64,000 nt of DNA from Chimonanthus salicifolius (GCA_013350335.1 CM023539.1:32288631-32352630), one strand, 5' to 3'; numbered from the stretch's first letter, positions 25,701 to 38,448 are shown. Numbers and translations: made by a program. Notes: generated by a model not told the origin, from the letters alone.

Positions 25701-28578
25701 GATCAACAAAATGGGCATTGAATTTTATCCAACATGCATGGTTTCCATTTTCCTAAGGGAAGGGGTTGAGATCTATTGTTCATTGAAAAATTTCCATTTG
25801 CTTGTGAGTTTGATTGGCCACTTGTTGATCTTAAGCCTAGACCTTCCATGATACTTGACCACTTTTGATCATTAGGAACTGTTTTTCTTTTTCGTTTTTG
25901 TGAAAGATGCCTATTTGATGTTGTATTTCATCTATTATTGCTTATTCTCCCTCATGTTTTTGTTGTTTTTTCCTCCTTTTGTTGTTAGATTTTTAGTACT
26001 AAAATTTTTGTTTATATTTATGTTGTTTTATGAAGGTTAGAAACCACTCCAGGCAGAACCATACAATGATAGTCCTCGATGATGACTCAATTGTACATCG
26101 AAGTTGCTCAGGTATCTATTTCAAACTTGCAACTTTCAGGTATCTATTTCAAACTTGCAACTTTAAGATGATACAATTCTGGTTGCCTTGGATATCTTTT
26201 TGTTATTGTTTTTATTTTGAAATAGTAATTATGTATTAATTAGAAAAATTACAAGATAACAGCATAGGAGGGATATTATGTTAGTGACAAAAACACAAAA
26301 GATTGCATGAATCCAACAAAAGAATCACTTCTATCTATACCTACTTTTGACAAAGAGTCAACAATGTTGTTAGCCTTGCATGTAAACAAATCACAATCCA
26401 AACACACCCTGATTTACTCTTCCTCAAACACGTCGAGATAAATTGCATATATTGTCATCTTCAAGTCAAGGATAGTGAGTTAGGAAAGAGTTATTGATCA
26501 ATTCAAGAACAACTAAGACGGCTAAGGAAACACTTTTGGACAATACCAAATACTATCTCTCTCTATTCTCATTTCCATATTCTAGTATCCCTGTGTAAAA
26601 GGGAATTTCTACTACGTACTATATTGATCCATCCCCTTTTCTCTACTTTTTACTGCTATGTTTCTAGGTACTTACACTAGCATTTTCTTTTTGAAGGGGT
26701 TATCACTGCAGAGGAACAAACGTCAACTAGGTTGACTCTCAATGATTATAATAATCATGGAAGACATTTATTTAGTGCTAGGCCTTCCACTAATTCAGAA
26801 AGCAATCTCACTACTGAGGTAATTTGGATTATAATGAACTTATCATTTTTTGCACTTTAATTATGCATATCATCTAAAGATTGTTTCCTTTTGTCCAAGT
26901 CGTTAGTGTTGTTTACGTTGTCATTATTTCAAAATAAAACCATTATTAGTATTTGACAATTTTGTTTACATTGGTTGGGTCATTTAAACACCCATCTACT
27001 TTTTTTTTTTTTGGGTTTTTGCTTCTTGTTAAGCTTTTCCTTAGGTTCTATTAATTTTGAGAAGAGTTTTCCCGGCATTGGTTCAACACTAAAAAGAGAG
27101 CTTATATAATATAAGTGATCAACTAATTCTCATATTCTCCATATCATGCGAACAACTTTATGGAATGAGGCTATGTATATTATATTTTAAATGTTGATCA
27201 TTTTATTTAAAGAAAAGAATAGTAGTGCATAGATCCTGGAGTAATTTTATTTAACGAAAAGAATAATAGTGCATAGATCCTGGAGTAGAAGACCTGAGAT
27301 AGGTCTGGAGCCAAATTGATTTGGGCACTAGTACTAACATGGGAGGTTTCCAAGTTTTGGATCTAGTATAAAGGAAATTTCTGAAGTATGCCCCTAAAAA
27401 CATTAGTATAGAGTACTGAAATGTTCTTACAATTTATCTAGTATAGTGTTAATGTGATCTCCCTGTTATCTTGATATCTGTATTTGCTTTCTTTCTTCAT
27501 GACTGCATGTATCATTTCTAATCATTGAATCCATGCAAATGTTTTAATGTATGTTCTGGTCATGCTTCTGCACCAAACAGCTATTCTGCCTCATCTAATA
27601 GTACGTAGGTCTTCCAAAAGATTCATAAACTAATATCATTGGTATCTTTTGCAACACAATTATTGACAATGAAATCACAAATCTAGTACATTGTGCTCTT
27701 ACAATATTATGCCAGCCACAAGTCACCAGTTTGTAATTGACTGACTAGAAGGGAGTGTAGGTCCCTCCTTACTCATTTTTCTCCTGAAGTGAGAAATCTC
27801 CTTCATCTACAACATACCTCTCCCTTGTTTAATGCAGACAATATCTTAAAAGTGAAATGGGAGAATAATGAGCACATTCCAAGTGTGCGACGGGCTCAAA
27901 ATCCATGTCTGTTTCGATAACCAGGCCTAATTTTGAATATTAATGATTTTTTTTTTCTAATTGAATCTTTCTTCACATTATATGTGAATAATAATTTGGC
28001 ACAGCCTCTGATCCAATTTATCAGCTGATTTCCCGGACAAGTTAGTCCCCATGTTATAGTATGATTTTGTAGGTGGGTTCGTATAAAGGACTTTTCTAAA
28101 GGAAATGCCCCCAAAATCGCTAGTATTGAGTCTTGAAATGTTCTTACCGTCAAAATATATGAGTTGAAATGGACAACTAAATAGAAGTGAATGGGTGACC
28201 TCCCTCTTATCTTGATATCTATATCTAATACATTGCTCTCTCTTTCTTTATGACTGCATGCATCATTTATGAACATTGGATCCATGCAAATGTTCTAGTA
28301 TATGTTCTTTGATGTTTGACCACTTTGGATCACTGTGACACCAGATAACTACACATGAAGGAAGGGAACCACAGATTAATGCAATGAAGGAACCAGCCTT
28401 CACTTGCTCCATTTGCCTGGGCCCTTTGGTGGAGGAGACATCAACGTTGTGCGGCCACATTTTCTGCAAGGAATGCATCGCCACTGCCATCAGAGTACAG
28501 AGCAAATGCCCCACTTGCAGACACAGTTTAACAATTAACAACATACACAGGGTCTACCTTCCCACTACTACCTGTTAA
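22759..28578 (+). CDS. RING E3 ubiquitin ligase, STUbL-like, copy B (complete, four exons)
   Basis: I read four exons: 22759-22989, 26036-26111, 26697-26818 and 28375-28578. Phases agree, all introns are GT-AG, and the total is 633 nt for 210 residues. The C3HC4 RING uses Cys154, Cys157, Cys169, His171, Cys174, Cys177, Cys188 and Cys191. Two hydrophobic stretches beside acidic residues look like SUMO-interaction motifs: VVVITI (66-71, after FDAFDD) and MIVLDDD (88-94). The layout of acidic/hydrophobic N-terminal motifs, a basic patch and a C-terminal RING ending in RVYLP fits plant RNF4/Slx8-like proteins, which are thought to ubiquitinate SUMO-modified nuclear proteins. The SUMO link is inferred from the motifs. 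The start is the first ATG of the coding-like frame, and an in-frame ATG follows three codons later. Intron 1 is 3.0 kb. Exon 4 could instead start at 28390 without changing the frame. Confidence 0.87.
22990..26035 (+). other. Intron 1 of RING gene copy B
   Basis: A 3.05 kb intron with donor 'caa|gtaag' and acceptor 'atgaag|gtt'. It is T-rich with no internal element I could define. The 122-codon frame at 25483-25851 resembles no known protein and is probably chance. Confidence 0.75.
26111..26166 (+). repeat. 28-bp tandem duplication over the exon 2 splice donor
   Basis: The block 'ggtatctatttcaaacttgc' plus 8 nt occurs twice head-to-tail (26111-26138 and 26139-26166). This gives two identical donor sites, at 26112 and 26140. 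Only the first keeps the reading frame into exon 3; use of the second adds 28 nt and shifts the frame. Confidence 0.9.
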
Positions 28579-31500
28579 GAGAAGTTACTCCAGACTACAC
28601 TGTTGAAAGGAAGGACAAATAAAAATCACCACTTACAACTGCTGCATACACATGTGTATGCCGCAGTTGTAAGTGGTGATTTTTATTTGTCCTTCCTTTC
28701 AACGACCTGACAAGTGGAGCAATTTTTAGTCGATTTCTGTGTTTTGTGCATTAGATCTGAATTGGGTGTTCCCCAACGCCTGTTACTGAGTAGTCCAATC
28801 ATTATTTCATCCATTTGTTAAGTTGTTTCATTGAATTAAAGCATGGAAATTATCTTTCCAGTTCTGTTTGTTGGTGGTCATTTCTGTCACTTCCTGTTTT
28901 GGAGTGTGTGCGCTGTATTACGGTGACTCTCCCACACAGAGTAGAGAGTAACACTTGATAAAGAAGGATGTAAACTTATATTTCCGCATTAATAAGATCT
29001 ACAAGCTTTGTGAAATTGAAGTACTTCATCAACTCTCAGTCAATCTAAGAACAGAAAATGGATTTTTTATGGGATTCCATTCAAGTAGATCTTTAATGTT
29101 TCGTTTAAGCAGTGAACAACTTCTATATTCTACGTTAAGGTTTTCATGTTACCTACCTTATGTTTGGCATAATTCTTAACACTCTTTTATTAGGTTTTGC
29201 AGTATAACGTTTTCTACCCTCTGCTACTTTTAAATTTCATTGCCTTTCTTTGTAATTGATTTTGTGGACTTCAAAAAATATTGACAAAATAAAGAATTGG
29301 TTGAGAATGGGTCCAGTCAGGTTATGTTAACATATGTAATGGATTGAAGGTTGGACCTACCCATTTAAACTTTATCAGGTATTTAGAATTGGGTCAACTT
29401 GTTTAATCAATATTTAGGTCATATGTGATTCTAGTTTTAAGCTTTTAGTAAGGGGGATAAAATGGGTTGATCCATTTAAACTTGATCGTCTTTAATCAAA
29501 TTGGCTCATTTAATAAGTGGATCAAGTGTCATTGGACCATACCATTTTGTAAATGGGTTAGGCTAGGTTGATCCATTTAAGTTTATACAAAATTAACCCA
29601 TTTAATAAATGGATTGAGTTAGCTCAATTCATTTAAACTTAATTAGGTCCTAGTAAATGGATCTAAGTATAATATGTGTGGTTAAGGTTTTTATTATTTA
29701 TTTGGCCAAGTCTCTCAAAGGTGTATTTTGTAAATTTTCATAAATTATTTTTTAAAAATTTTAAGTTGTCTTAGAAAGTCATAAAATCTTAATTCATAAT
29801 TTATTTATTTTGTAAAATTAAAAATAGAAAATTTTCTTTTTCTAAACGATATATACTGAAGCAATTTATGCGTACAAACATGCATTTAATAAAGTTGATT
29901 ATCATCTTATATTGAACCTTAAATGGTAGGGTGGATTGTGATTCCGATTATTACACCCATCTAATCAACATTAAAAAATGAGGTGAAGCTCTGCATACAG
30001 GAGACAGCGTCTAAAAGTCTGTCATGTACTTTTTATTTTGTAGATGGGTCATGTACTTTTTCAAAGTTTTTATGATATTAAATTTTAACTATTTTTATTT
30101 AAAATATAGTTTTTTAATCAGAATCACAATTAGGCACAACTAATTAATAGTTTGGGTCAGAGGTCATCCGATATGTATAGTTTCGAACAATAACATATCA
30201 TATATTGGCAGATCTAGCCGATATCTATAATATCCATTCGAAGAAAGTTTTTTTTGAAAAAAATTAAAAATCGATATCGGTGATATATCGATGGCCCCCT
30301 AGCATATTGGTAAAATATCGGCCATGATATCGGCCAATATTATACTAGAATTTATTTATTTATAAAATGTGATTACAACCTAATTTTTTTTCATTTAATT
30401 TTTTAATTAAAAAATAAATCAATTGATATTTGAAAAGAAAAAGAAGCGGAGAGAATAATATCGACGATATATAGGTGACAATAACGACATTTTAACCCCT
30501 GGTTAAATTAACAGTTCAGTTCAATTTATTTTGTTTTGTATTTTTATATTTTATTAGAATTTGGTCAATTGCCAAATTAGGTCAACTAGATGACTTGACA
30601 TGCTAATCAAATTATTTTATTCAATTTATAGAATTAAATTTATTAAACCTGTACAGATTTATCTAACAAAATATAAATTATTAGAAAATATAACTAATAA
30701 ATCACTAAAATGAAGCCATTTATAATAAAAAAATATATATATAATTATCAAAATAAATATAACCATGAGTTATATATCATTCATAACTTCACAATCATCG
30801 ATCATCTCTCACAATTATTAATTTCCACTTACATAAGTTTGAAGTTCTAATGCATATCAATTAATTATTTTATTTATAGACCCATTTACTTAAAGTCTTA
30901 AACAAAGCAATTCAATCACACTTTAACTTGTTCAACTTGACTAAAGTCGTATGTTTTAAGTCTAATAGTAACTCATTTAATTAGACTAATGCTCATTTTG
31001 ATCTAGTTTAAGCCCACTTGATGACTAGGTTTATAACTAGGTTGGGTTGATTCAACGAGTCAACCAAGAACTTGAAATGGTTAATTCAAAACTCACTCTA
31101 CCCATTTGACCGAGTGACCAAGTTTTGTGATTGGGTGTTGAGTTGACAAGAAACTTGATTTGATTGCTTAAAATATAACTTCAAAGTTGTGTGGAGCAAT
31201 ATGATATTATGGCATTAGAATAAAAATTCTAATATGAATTGTTCTTGTTAGATTTGTTTTGAAATCGACTTGGGTTGTCTTCGTATCAAAACATTTTAGC
31301 ATTCCCACTTTCATTGTTCTATCTAGGAAAAAATAAAAAAAAATAAAATAAAAATGTGAAAAAGATGAAAAATAACATAAAATTATCAAAATGTTGCAAT
31401 TAATTATTTTAAATTTTTGAACGAATGTTAGAATTTCATTATAGAGGGTAAAACCACAAGCTCAAGAGGGGAAAAAGAAAAAAACAACAAAGGCCTCACT

Positions 31501-33640
31501 CTACATCAGGTCATGAAATAATAATAATAAAAAAAATATACTTTCACCAGCGTTATAAACAGTATTATTTACAAAAGCATCAAAGAAATCAGTTGGGAAG
31601 GCGGTCACTATAGAAATATTGAGGATTCTCACAAGGGAAGGCCCAGAGCAGAAAAGGCCGGGCCCAAGAAGAGTGTTAAAGGCAAAAAGAGGCATAAGTA
31701 GAATTGGGTCAAGAGTAGTAAGCTCACATTTGACAAGATCCGTTAGATAGGATGAAGGTACAAAACCGTCCATTCAAGTCCCGAAGCAATTGAAGAGAGA
31801 CTGAGAGAGGCACCAGTAGGCCTGTAAAGGGACTTGAATCGGCCTGCCATCGGCAGGATCCGAGTCCAGATCGATAAGAAAATGGTTCGGATCCAGTCCG
31901 CCCCAGTAACACAAGATGTATTAAAATTTAGATCCGGCCCAACCCAATAAGCTTAATGGACTGTCCTCACCCCATTAAAGGTCTGATTGTCCATTTGACC
32001 CATCTAATGACCCTATATCTTCTGTCAGATTCAATATCGAATTTTTATGCAAATTTGATGCTACCGGGTCTAATATCAAAGTTTTTAACCTTAAATTTTA
32101 TGCTACTGGGCCCAATATTTATTTTTAACATAAATTTTTTGCTAATGAGCCCAATGCCCATTTTAACCTATAATTTTATGTTAGCTCATTTTTTTAACCT
32201 AAATATTTATTTTATCAAGACCAATGTTCATTTTTAAACTCAGTCTGCGACTCGTCCAAGAATTATCAAATACTTAGGGTCCAATCCATGAGTAATAATC
32301 AGAATCTAGAATCCGGCCCGTTTTGTTAACAATAGTGACCGATAGAAGAGAAAACTAGGAGCTTAAACCCATTCGAAGTAACACGAGATTGGACTCGACT
32401 TCCTAATTGCATTCCGAGTGAAGCATGAGCACCGCCAAAATCGTCTCCATTACACACAAAAAGGTATTGGATCTAAGAGCGGTAAATAAAAATAAATCCC
32501 TAGCAACAATGACTAGCCCAAAGAAATCCTTTAGTTTCTTTCCCTCCAAACATGCTAGACGAGAGCTGGAAGGAAAAGAGAAACCAACAGCTTCCATATC
32601 TTCTCATTGAATCTGCTAATTAGGAGATGAGATAAATCATTCCAAGGATTACTATGAAGACAGAGATTTGGAATCAATGAATTTAATTTTGAAAAACTGT
32701 CACAAAGTAGCTAAACATATAGCCATATTCTACAACCAAAATCAGAGATATCTCTTAGAATTCTCTTGAATAATTGAGAACTCAAAATGGCACAAAATAA
32801 ACGGCTATAACACAATGGAGTTAAGAGTTCCACATGAGGCCAAGTCTGCCATAAATCAAGGGTCTGAATCACTCACCCATGACTAAATTACACCCTTAAA
32901 TACTTCATTAGTCAACACAATACATCAGGATGAATTTTAAAGCATTGATTCAAGTAGTCAGACCATGGTTCACCTGATGTTGTTCCCTGATTAAAATATA
33001 ACAAATATTTTTGACAGGGTATTGATGGGACGCCTCCATTATTTTGTGTGGAAATGCATCCTACTATATTTTAAGTAAAATCATAATCCCTGCTAAAATG
33101 ATACTTATCTCTTACACTAAAAAAATAATCAAAGAGCATTTTAGTCATTTAATCTAAGTAGCAAGGAAGTGTTCCCTTAAAAAAATTGGGAGTGTTCACA
33201 TGAATCCCTTTTTCAAAATATTAATTTATCATTAATTAATAAATATAATATCAAAATATATATAGCATAGTCATTATAAAAATAAAATAAAAATGAAGTA
33301 AACCCTCCATGTCCTTTCTGCTGCAGTTGTGACTGAATTCTAGATCCATGGAAATGCCATTAATCAATGCTATTAATGTAACGAGCACACTTATTAATAG
33401 GCTGTTTTGGATCTGAATAAGATCCCACACTTGAACACTGGGATTTGGGTATATGACGTTCTATATCATATCCTGGCTTGAAGCGTACAAATTCAGGTCG
33501 GGAGCAACCCAGGATCTTCTTCATTGGCAAACCCTCATGGGATTAAGCTCAATCACTTACGACAGCATTCTCAGGAATTAAAAGAATAGTAAAAAGAAAT
33601 AAGAAACCCAAATTAAAGAAGGTAAGTGACAGAGAGACTT
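28579..33640. other. Non-coding downstream part of duplicated segment, copy B
   Basis: Apart from the palindrome at 28602-28703, this matches 1895-7252: the same AT-rich spacer, the same 'ccatttaaactt' words and the same unrecognised minus-strand frames near 31501-32597. No gene is supported. Confidence 0.5.
28602..28703. repeat. 102-bp near-perfect palindrome in the RING copy B 3' region
   Basis: Two 51-nt arms meet with no spacer at 'acat|gtgt' (centre between 28652 and 28653), with one mismatch. The left arm starts 'gttgaaaggaaggacaaata' and the right arm ends with its reverse complement. It begins 24 nt after the stop codon and so probably lies in the 3' UTR. Copy A (1919-1975) has only one arm, so the palindrome arose by inverted duplication in copy B. 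Confidence 0.95.
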
Positions 33641-33784
33641 GTGTTTCTGAAAATGAAGGATATCGATTTACCTTTCCACCATTTAAATAAGATAAACCGT
33701 CTCTAGTTATTAAAAACACAATTGTACCCGTCAATTCCCCTAAGGGTAGCGATTCTCCCACTGGCATTTTATGTAACCCGACAC

Positions 33785-34044
33785 GGATTTTAGTGTATTA
33801 GTCAATTTTACCCTTCATATGAATAGTAAAATTGGACCCTTCGCATGAACAGTAAAAATTTGACTAGCCGATTTACTGTTCATGCATATATCGGCTAACC
33901 GATTTTATTGTTCATGCGAATTTCGTCTAGCCAATTTACTATTTATGCAAATTTCAGCGAGATGATTTTACTGTTCATACGAAGGGTTGGTGAGCTAATT
34001 TTACTATTCATGTGAAGGATAAATTTGACAATACACTAAAATCC
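33785..34044. mobile_element. MITE-like inverted-repeat element, 260 bp
   Basis: The termini are inverted repeats of about 50 bp: the left starts 'ggattttagtgtattagtca', and the right end read backwards is 'ggattttagtgtattgtcaa'. Both include 'catatgaatagtaaaatt'-like sequence. Inside are several short copies of 'ccgatttactgttcatgc'. No clear target duplication is seen. Confidence 0.7.
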
Positions 34045-34860
34045 ATATCTAATTACACAAACCTCATGTGGGATGATCACTACCCTTCCCTTAGTACACA
34101 TTCAATAGGATTTTATCTAACTGGCAAGAGCGAGGATGAGACATAAGGGAATTGAACAACTAACTACCGTATCATTTTCAGCGCATCTAGGAACATGCAT
34201 AGGCACGTGATTGAAGAAAATATTGCAGTCTCAGAGGGGAGACCTCAGTTACAAATCTTAGATGAAAACCACTATATTAGCTGATTTTTTTTTGGTCTAG
34301 ACTCCGATTGAAATATGTAATTTTCAGAAATATCAACCAATATTTCCAAAATTCTGCCAAAAATTCAATTCGGATAGAGATTAAAAAAAAAACTAAAGTT
34401 TTCTCACAATTCTTAAAAACACCATGTGCTTTTTAAAATATTAAAAAACCCCATGAGCTTCCATGAAGATCTTAAAAAAAAAAAAAATCCTTTGAGTAAT
34501 AGTCAATGCATTCTATCTTGTAAAATAATAAAAATACCCTCCAATAAATATCAAAAACAAAAGAAAATTATTATCAATCATTCTCATAAAATAATAAAAA
34601 TATTACATGAAAATTAATAAGGAAATAAAAAGGATGAGGCTAACAAGAAAAAAGTGAGAGATTACCATGAAAATATTAAAAAATTCATGATTTTTTAGAG
34701 AAAAATTAAAGCATCCATAAAAATATAATTCAAAGAAACTAAAATTAATAAAAATATAGTGTGCTACTTGTTCAAACATAAATGGGCATTTTAACATAAA
34801 AAGTGAGTGCAACAAGCAAAGTTTTTTTTTCCTCACAGTTGTTTTATTTTGAGTAGAAGG
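34045..34860. other. AT-rich spacer without a gene
   Basis: A/T runs and short repeated words ('ataataaaaatat', 'ccatgaaaat'). The 63- and 77-codon frames here are low-complexity. Nothing else can be supported. Confidence 0.5.
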
Positions 34861-37800
34861 TGTAACTGCCCTGACCCGGATGTAGGGCCCGGAATGCTAT
34901 TAATTTTTTTTATATTATCCTTAAAATTTTTACTTGGGCTAAATCAATAGTTAAGCCCAGAAATAAACGTCATACACGCTCTTTATATGCGGATTCAAAC
35001 ATGTACCATATATCTACCCTTTTATAAGTACGTATCATACAAACAAATATTTCCATCACAAAAGATATTTTCATTTCCACCAAACCAGAGTTGCTAACGG
35101 TAATATGGTGATTTCAATACATGATTACAAAACATCACAAGTACCACATGAGGTACTTTAAACAAAACATGCTTCAACGAAACCAATAGTGAGAATAAAA
35201 TGAAATCCCTGTTCGTGGGAATCCCAAGTAATTGCAACAAGCTTGTCCATCCTAAGCCTGAAATAGAGGTTCCTCCTTCTCGGGTACATCTCCTGAAATA
35301 TGAGTGGTGTGAGCTAACCAGTCCTAGTAAAAAGAATATAACAATGTAGTTTAATGAATATCAGGTTAGTCCAAAATCAACATCATCATCATAATAGGTT
35401 TGTCATGCCAATATATCAAATAATCTTCATAACTGCTGACATCCAACGTAACACCTAAACACTACACTGACTATAAGCATTAAGTCCCGACACGGTTCAA
35501 AATGCAAAATCTTGCAAGTACATATCCGACACACGTGGGCCGGTACTGACACACCTGGGTCAGCAACTGACACACCTGGACCAGTAGACACAAACTGACA
35601 CATCTGAGCCGATAATAGTTCAGTTGTTAAGGGTACGTGGAAGCAGTATCAGTATCATCATACCTAATAAGCATTTTATCATCATAATCACAATATACGA
35701 TAAACATTGTTAGTACCAATAAGCATTTTTCACAATAGTGTATCATGTCTAGGCATATAAGTGGGTTCGTTAAGTCTGATCCTTGAAACCAATCATTATA
35801 CTAGATACTCTTAACCTGATCTACTCCTACTGCAATGTTAAGTCTCATCACCGAAAGTGTGGGGTATCGAAGTATCTGTCAAACACGCAAACAAAGATAC
35901 AAATGAATTATACAATCAATAATCAATAAATATATATACAGATACAACACATATTCATAGTACCTCAAGTCCTTCTATCCTATTTTTCAAAAAAAGTTCA
36001 AAGGAAATGGATCTGAGTCTCCTAAATGGGTTACTATCCATTTTTTAAATTACAATAATCAGCAATATAATAAGGTGCTCAGGCCACTACACGTATTGTC
36101 TTATGAAAATGACAATGGAGACATATTGAGTTAGGCCTAGAGATATAAGATCCTTAGGCCACTACTCATATATTGAGTTAGGCCTAGAGATATAGGATGC
36201 TCAGGCCACTACTCATATATTGAGTTAGGCCTAGAGATATAGAATACTCAGGCCACTACTCGTATAACGAGTTAGGCCTAGAGATCACTCAGTGTCCGAA
36301 CCCTTCTTTTCTACTGATCGGCAAAGTTAATCGCACAGCTACTAATAGCTACATGACTGTGCTTCTGCTGCACCACAGATAGAGAGTATCGACCTGAAAG
36401 TGAATACATAATATAGGTTTAAATAATAATAGCAATGAAAGGGGTTAGAATTATTTTTAATTATTAAATTTTTAACATGGAATCATAACTTAGACTAAGT
36501 TTCAAATCATGTTCTGGGTGCCTCGGAATATGCCTCGAAACCAGGTACTATGACTTCAGAACTTCCGATCCACTACCTAAACTCTGAGTCTTTATAGAAC
36601 CTTCGGAACTTAGGTTTTGTCCTTCGGAACTTCTGAAGTTCAGGTCTCAGAACTTTCGACCCTGCTACCTAACAGAAAATTCCAAAAATCATGAGTCTTG
36701 GTCCTCCTTGGAACCTACCGAGGTCTGCTCGGAACTTCCGAGTGTTTCAGAACGTCCGAAAGGGTCTCGGAACGTCCTGTCTGACCCGCTGAGGCAAAGG
36801 GTTCAACAGTTAGCCTCTGTTCCTTCGGAACTTCCAAAGTATTACTTTTCGAATTTTCTGAAGGCTGATTTTCAGAACTTCCGAGAGTCATCTTCTTCCT
36901 CTGTCACCTGCAACAGAGCAGTGACAGAAGGGGTTGTGTAAAATACGAATCCAGAAATATTTGGTTTCTGAATTTGTTTTCACATCCTTCTGATCAAATG
37001 AACTGTTTAGTGAGTCTTCTTCACCTTATGAATGATCTGAACAGTTAAAACTGATTGAAAACATCATACTTAAAGAGAAAAACCAGCAAAACACATGAAA
37101 AATCAAGTTTTCTACTAAACTTTAAATCTGATTTTAGGACTCAAATCTTAACTAAATTGACTTCTGTTTGATTCTAAACTAACTGGAACTTAAAAACAAA
37201 GACTAATGGTTACCTTTGCTTTTGTTCATGGGTTGAAATTTAACAACTGAAAAAATCTTCCACTTAAGCTAAAATTTTGAAACGGAAGAAACTAGAGATG
37301 AAAAAGAAGTTTTGGCTAGGGATTTTCACTGCATTTGCAGCCTTTAAATAGGTTTGGAGGAGTAGGGGAGTAGGCTCCATGCATGGCCATGGAGTTCCCA
37401 CGTTGCTCTGCAAGCTACGGCGACAACTTGCATGAGTCTACTGTTGCGCTTCCGTTCGTCACCTGCTACTGCTACGCAGGTGGTTGAAAGTTTTGATATT
37501 TTGCAATTTAGTCCCCTTAAACTTATTTGCATTTTAAACCCAATTTATTTTATTTTTAATATTTAGCTATTAAATTATCTATTTAATTTAATCCATCTTA
37601 TCCAAAATGTTGGGTTTTAAAATCTAAAATTATTATAAAATTTTGGAGATTTATATTTTATCAAAATTAATTGATTTAAACAAAATTCCTATTCTTAACA
37701 CTATTTACTTAACTTAATTTGCATTTATTTTAAGAGTTCAAAATTTCTATTTTTAAAACCTGAAAATATAAAACAATGGATTAAAATAAAATCTAACAAT

Positions 37801-38204
37801 GCATACTTTTCTTAAAATTTTCTAACTTCTAAAATTATTTAAAATAATCATTTTCTAGCTTTCGGGACCTTTTCGGGTATTTTTTTTTAATAACATTTTC
37901 TGAAATTAAAAATATAATAAACATACTTATAAATTTCAGAATTTAAATCCCTAATAAGGAAATCAATATCACTCAAATAATAATCAAACAATTATTTAAA
38001 CAATAAAATACACTGTTTATGGTAAATTACCATTTTGCCCCTTTAAATTTAAATGAGTTGGATCAATGAGCTATCGAGCTTCGATTGGGCCAATCCTGGA
38101 CTTTTCACAAATCCGTCACTATAATCTACGTGATTAAAATGGCAAAACATGATCTATTAAAATAAATCATATTAATTAAACCTAATTCGGGTCAGGGTAT
38201 TACA
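34861..38204 (+). mobile_element. Solo LTR (3.3 kb) with intact target duplication
   Basis: It starts TGTAACTGCCCTGACCCGGA and ends 'gggtcagggtattaca', flanked exactly by GAAGG (34856-34860 and 38205-38209). It shares family landmarks with 17406-20529 and 51523-54795, in the same orientation. It contains a 52-bp tandem array (36120-36290), a zone of TCGGA/TCCGA words (36520-36880) and a hairpin at 36901-36927. No retroelement genes or second LTR are present. Confidence 0.9.
36120..36290. repeat. About 52-bp tandem repeat in solo LTR
   Basis: 'tattgagttaggcctagaga' followed by 'tataggatgctcaggccact' repeats about three and a half times. The relatives at 18640-18760 and 52780-52960 have a single or diverged version of this 'ttgagt..ggcct' module, so it expanded in this copy. 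Confidence 0.85.
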
Positions 38205-38209
38205 GAAGG

Positions 38210-38439
38210 ACTTTTTTTTTTTTAATATCATAGGTATCCCCATCCCACATTACAGGTGAAATTAATTTCATGGATACACGAAACCACTTGCAAACCTTAT
38301 GTGTCGGGTAAGTCCATGTAAAGTCGAACCTAAGACCTCTAGTCTATTCTTAGAGCTCAAGCCAAGTGAAGGTAAACCCTTGTGCTAGTGTCATTTAAAC
38401 ATTTCAAATGGCAAGTAACAGTAACTTTAGGTTTGACTT
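38210..38439. other. Short spacer between solo LTR and MULE
   Basis: Non-coding. It contains 'cttatgtgtcgggtaagtcc' and 'cgaacctaagacctctagtc', similar in style to 49930-50080 ('aatcgaactcaagatttcta'). These are possibly remnants of one old dispersed repeat. Confidence 0.35.
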
Positions 38440-38448
38440 TTAACAAGG

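Larger units (their letters stand above)
26688..33640 (+). repeat. Segmental duplication, copy B
   Basis: This is the partner of 1-7252. Relative to copy A it has a 102-bp palindrome at 28602-28703 where A has a single arm, lacks about 365 bp after 32784, and has small indels (for example in the A-rich run near 31330). The right breakpoint is after 33640. The left edge cannot be fixed because copy A runs off the window. Confidence 0.95.

Noticed and set aside
25483..25851. 122-codon open frame in RING intron 1
   Set aside because: No recognisable domain, and it lies fully inside a well-supported intron. Chance frame.
27837..27906. Possible extra exon between RING exons 3 and 4 (after 'taatgcag')
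   Set aside because: In the required phase it meets a stop within four codons in both segment copies. Direct joining of exons 3 and 4 keeps the frame.
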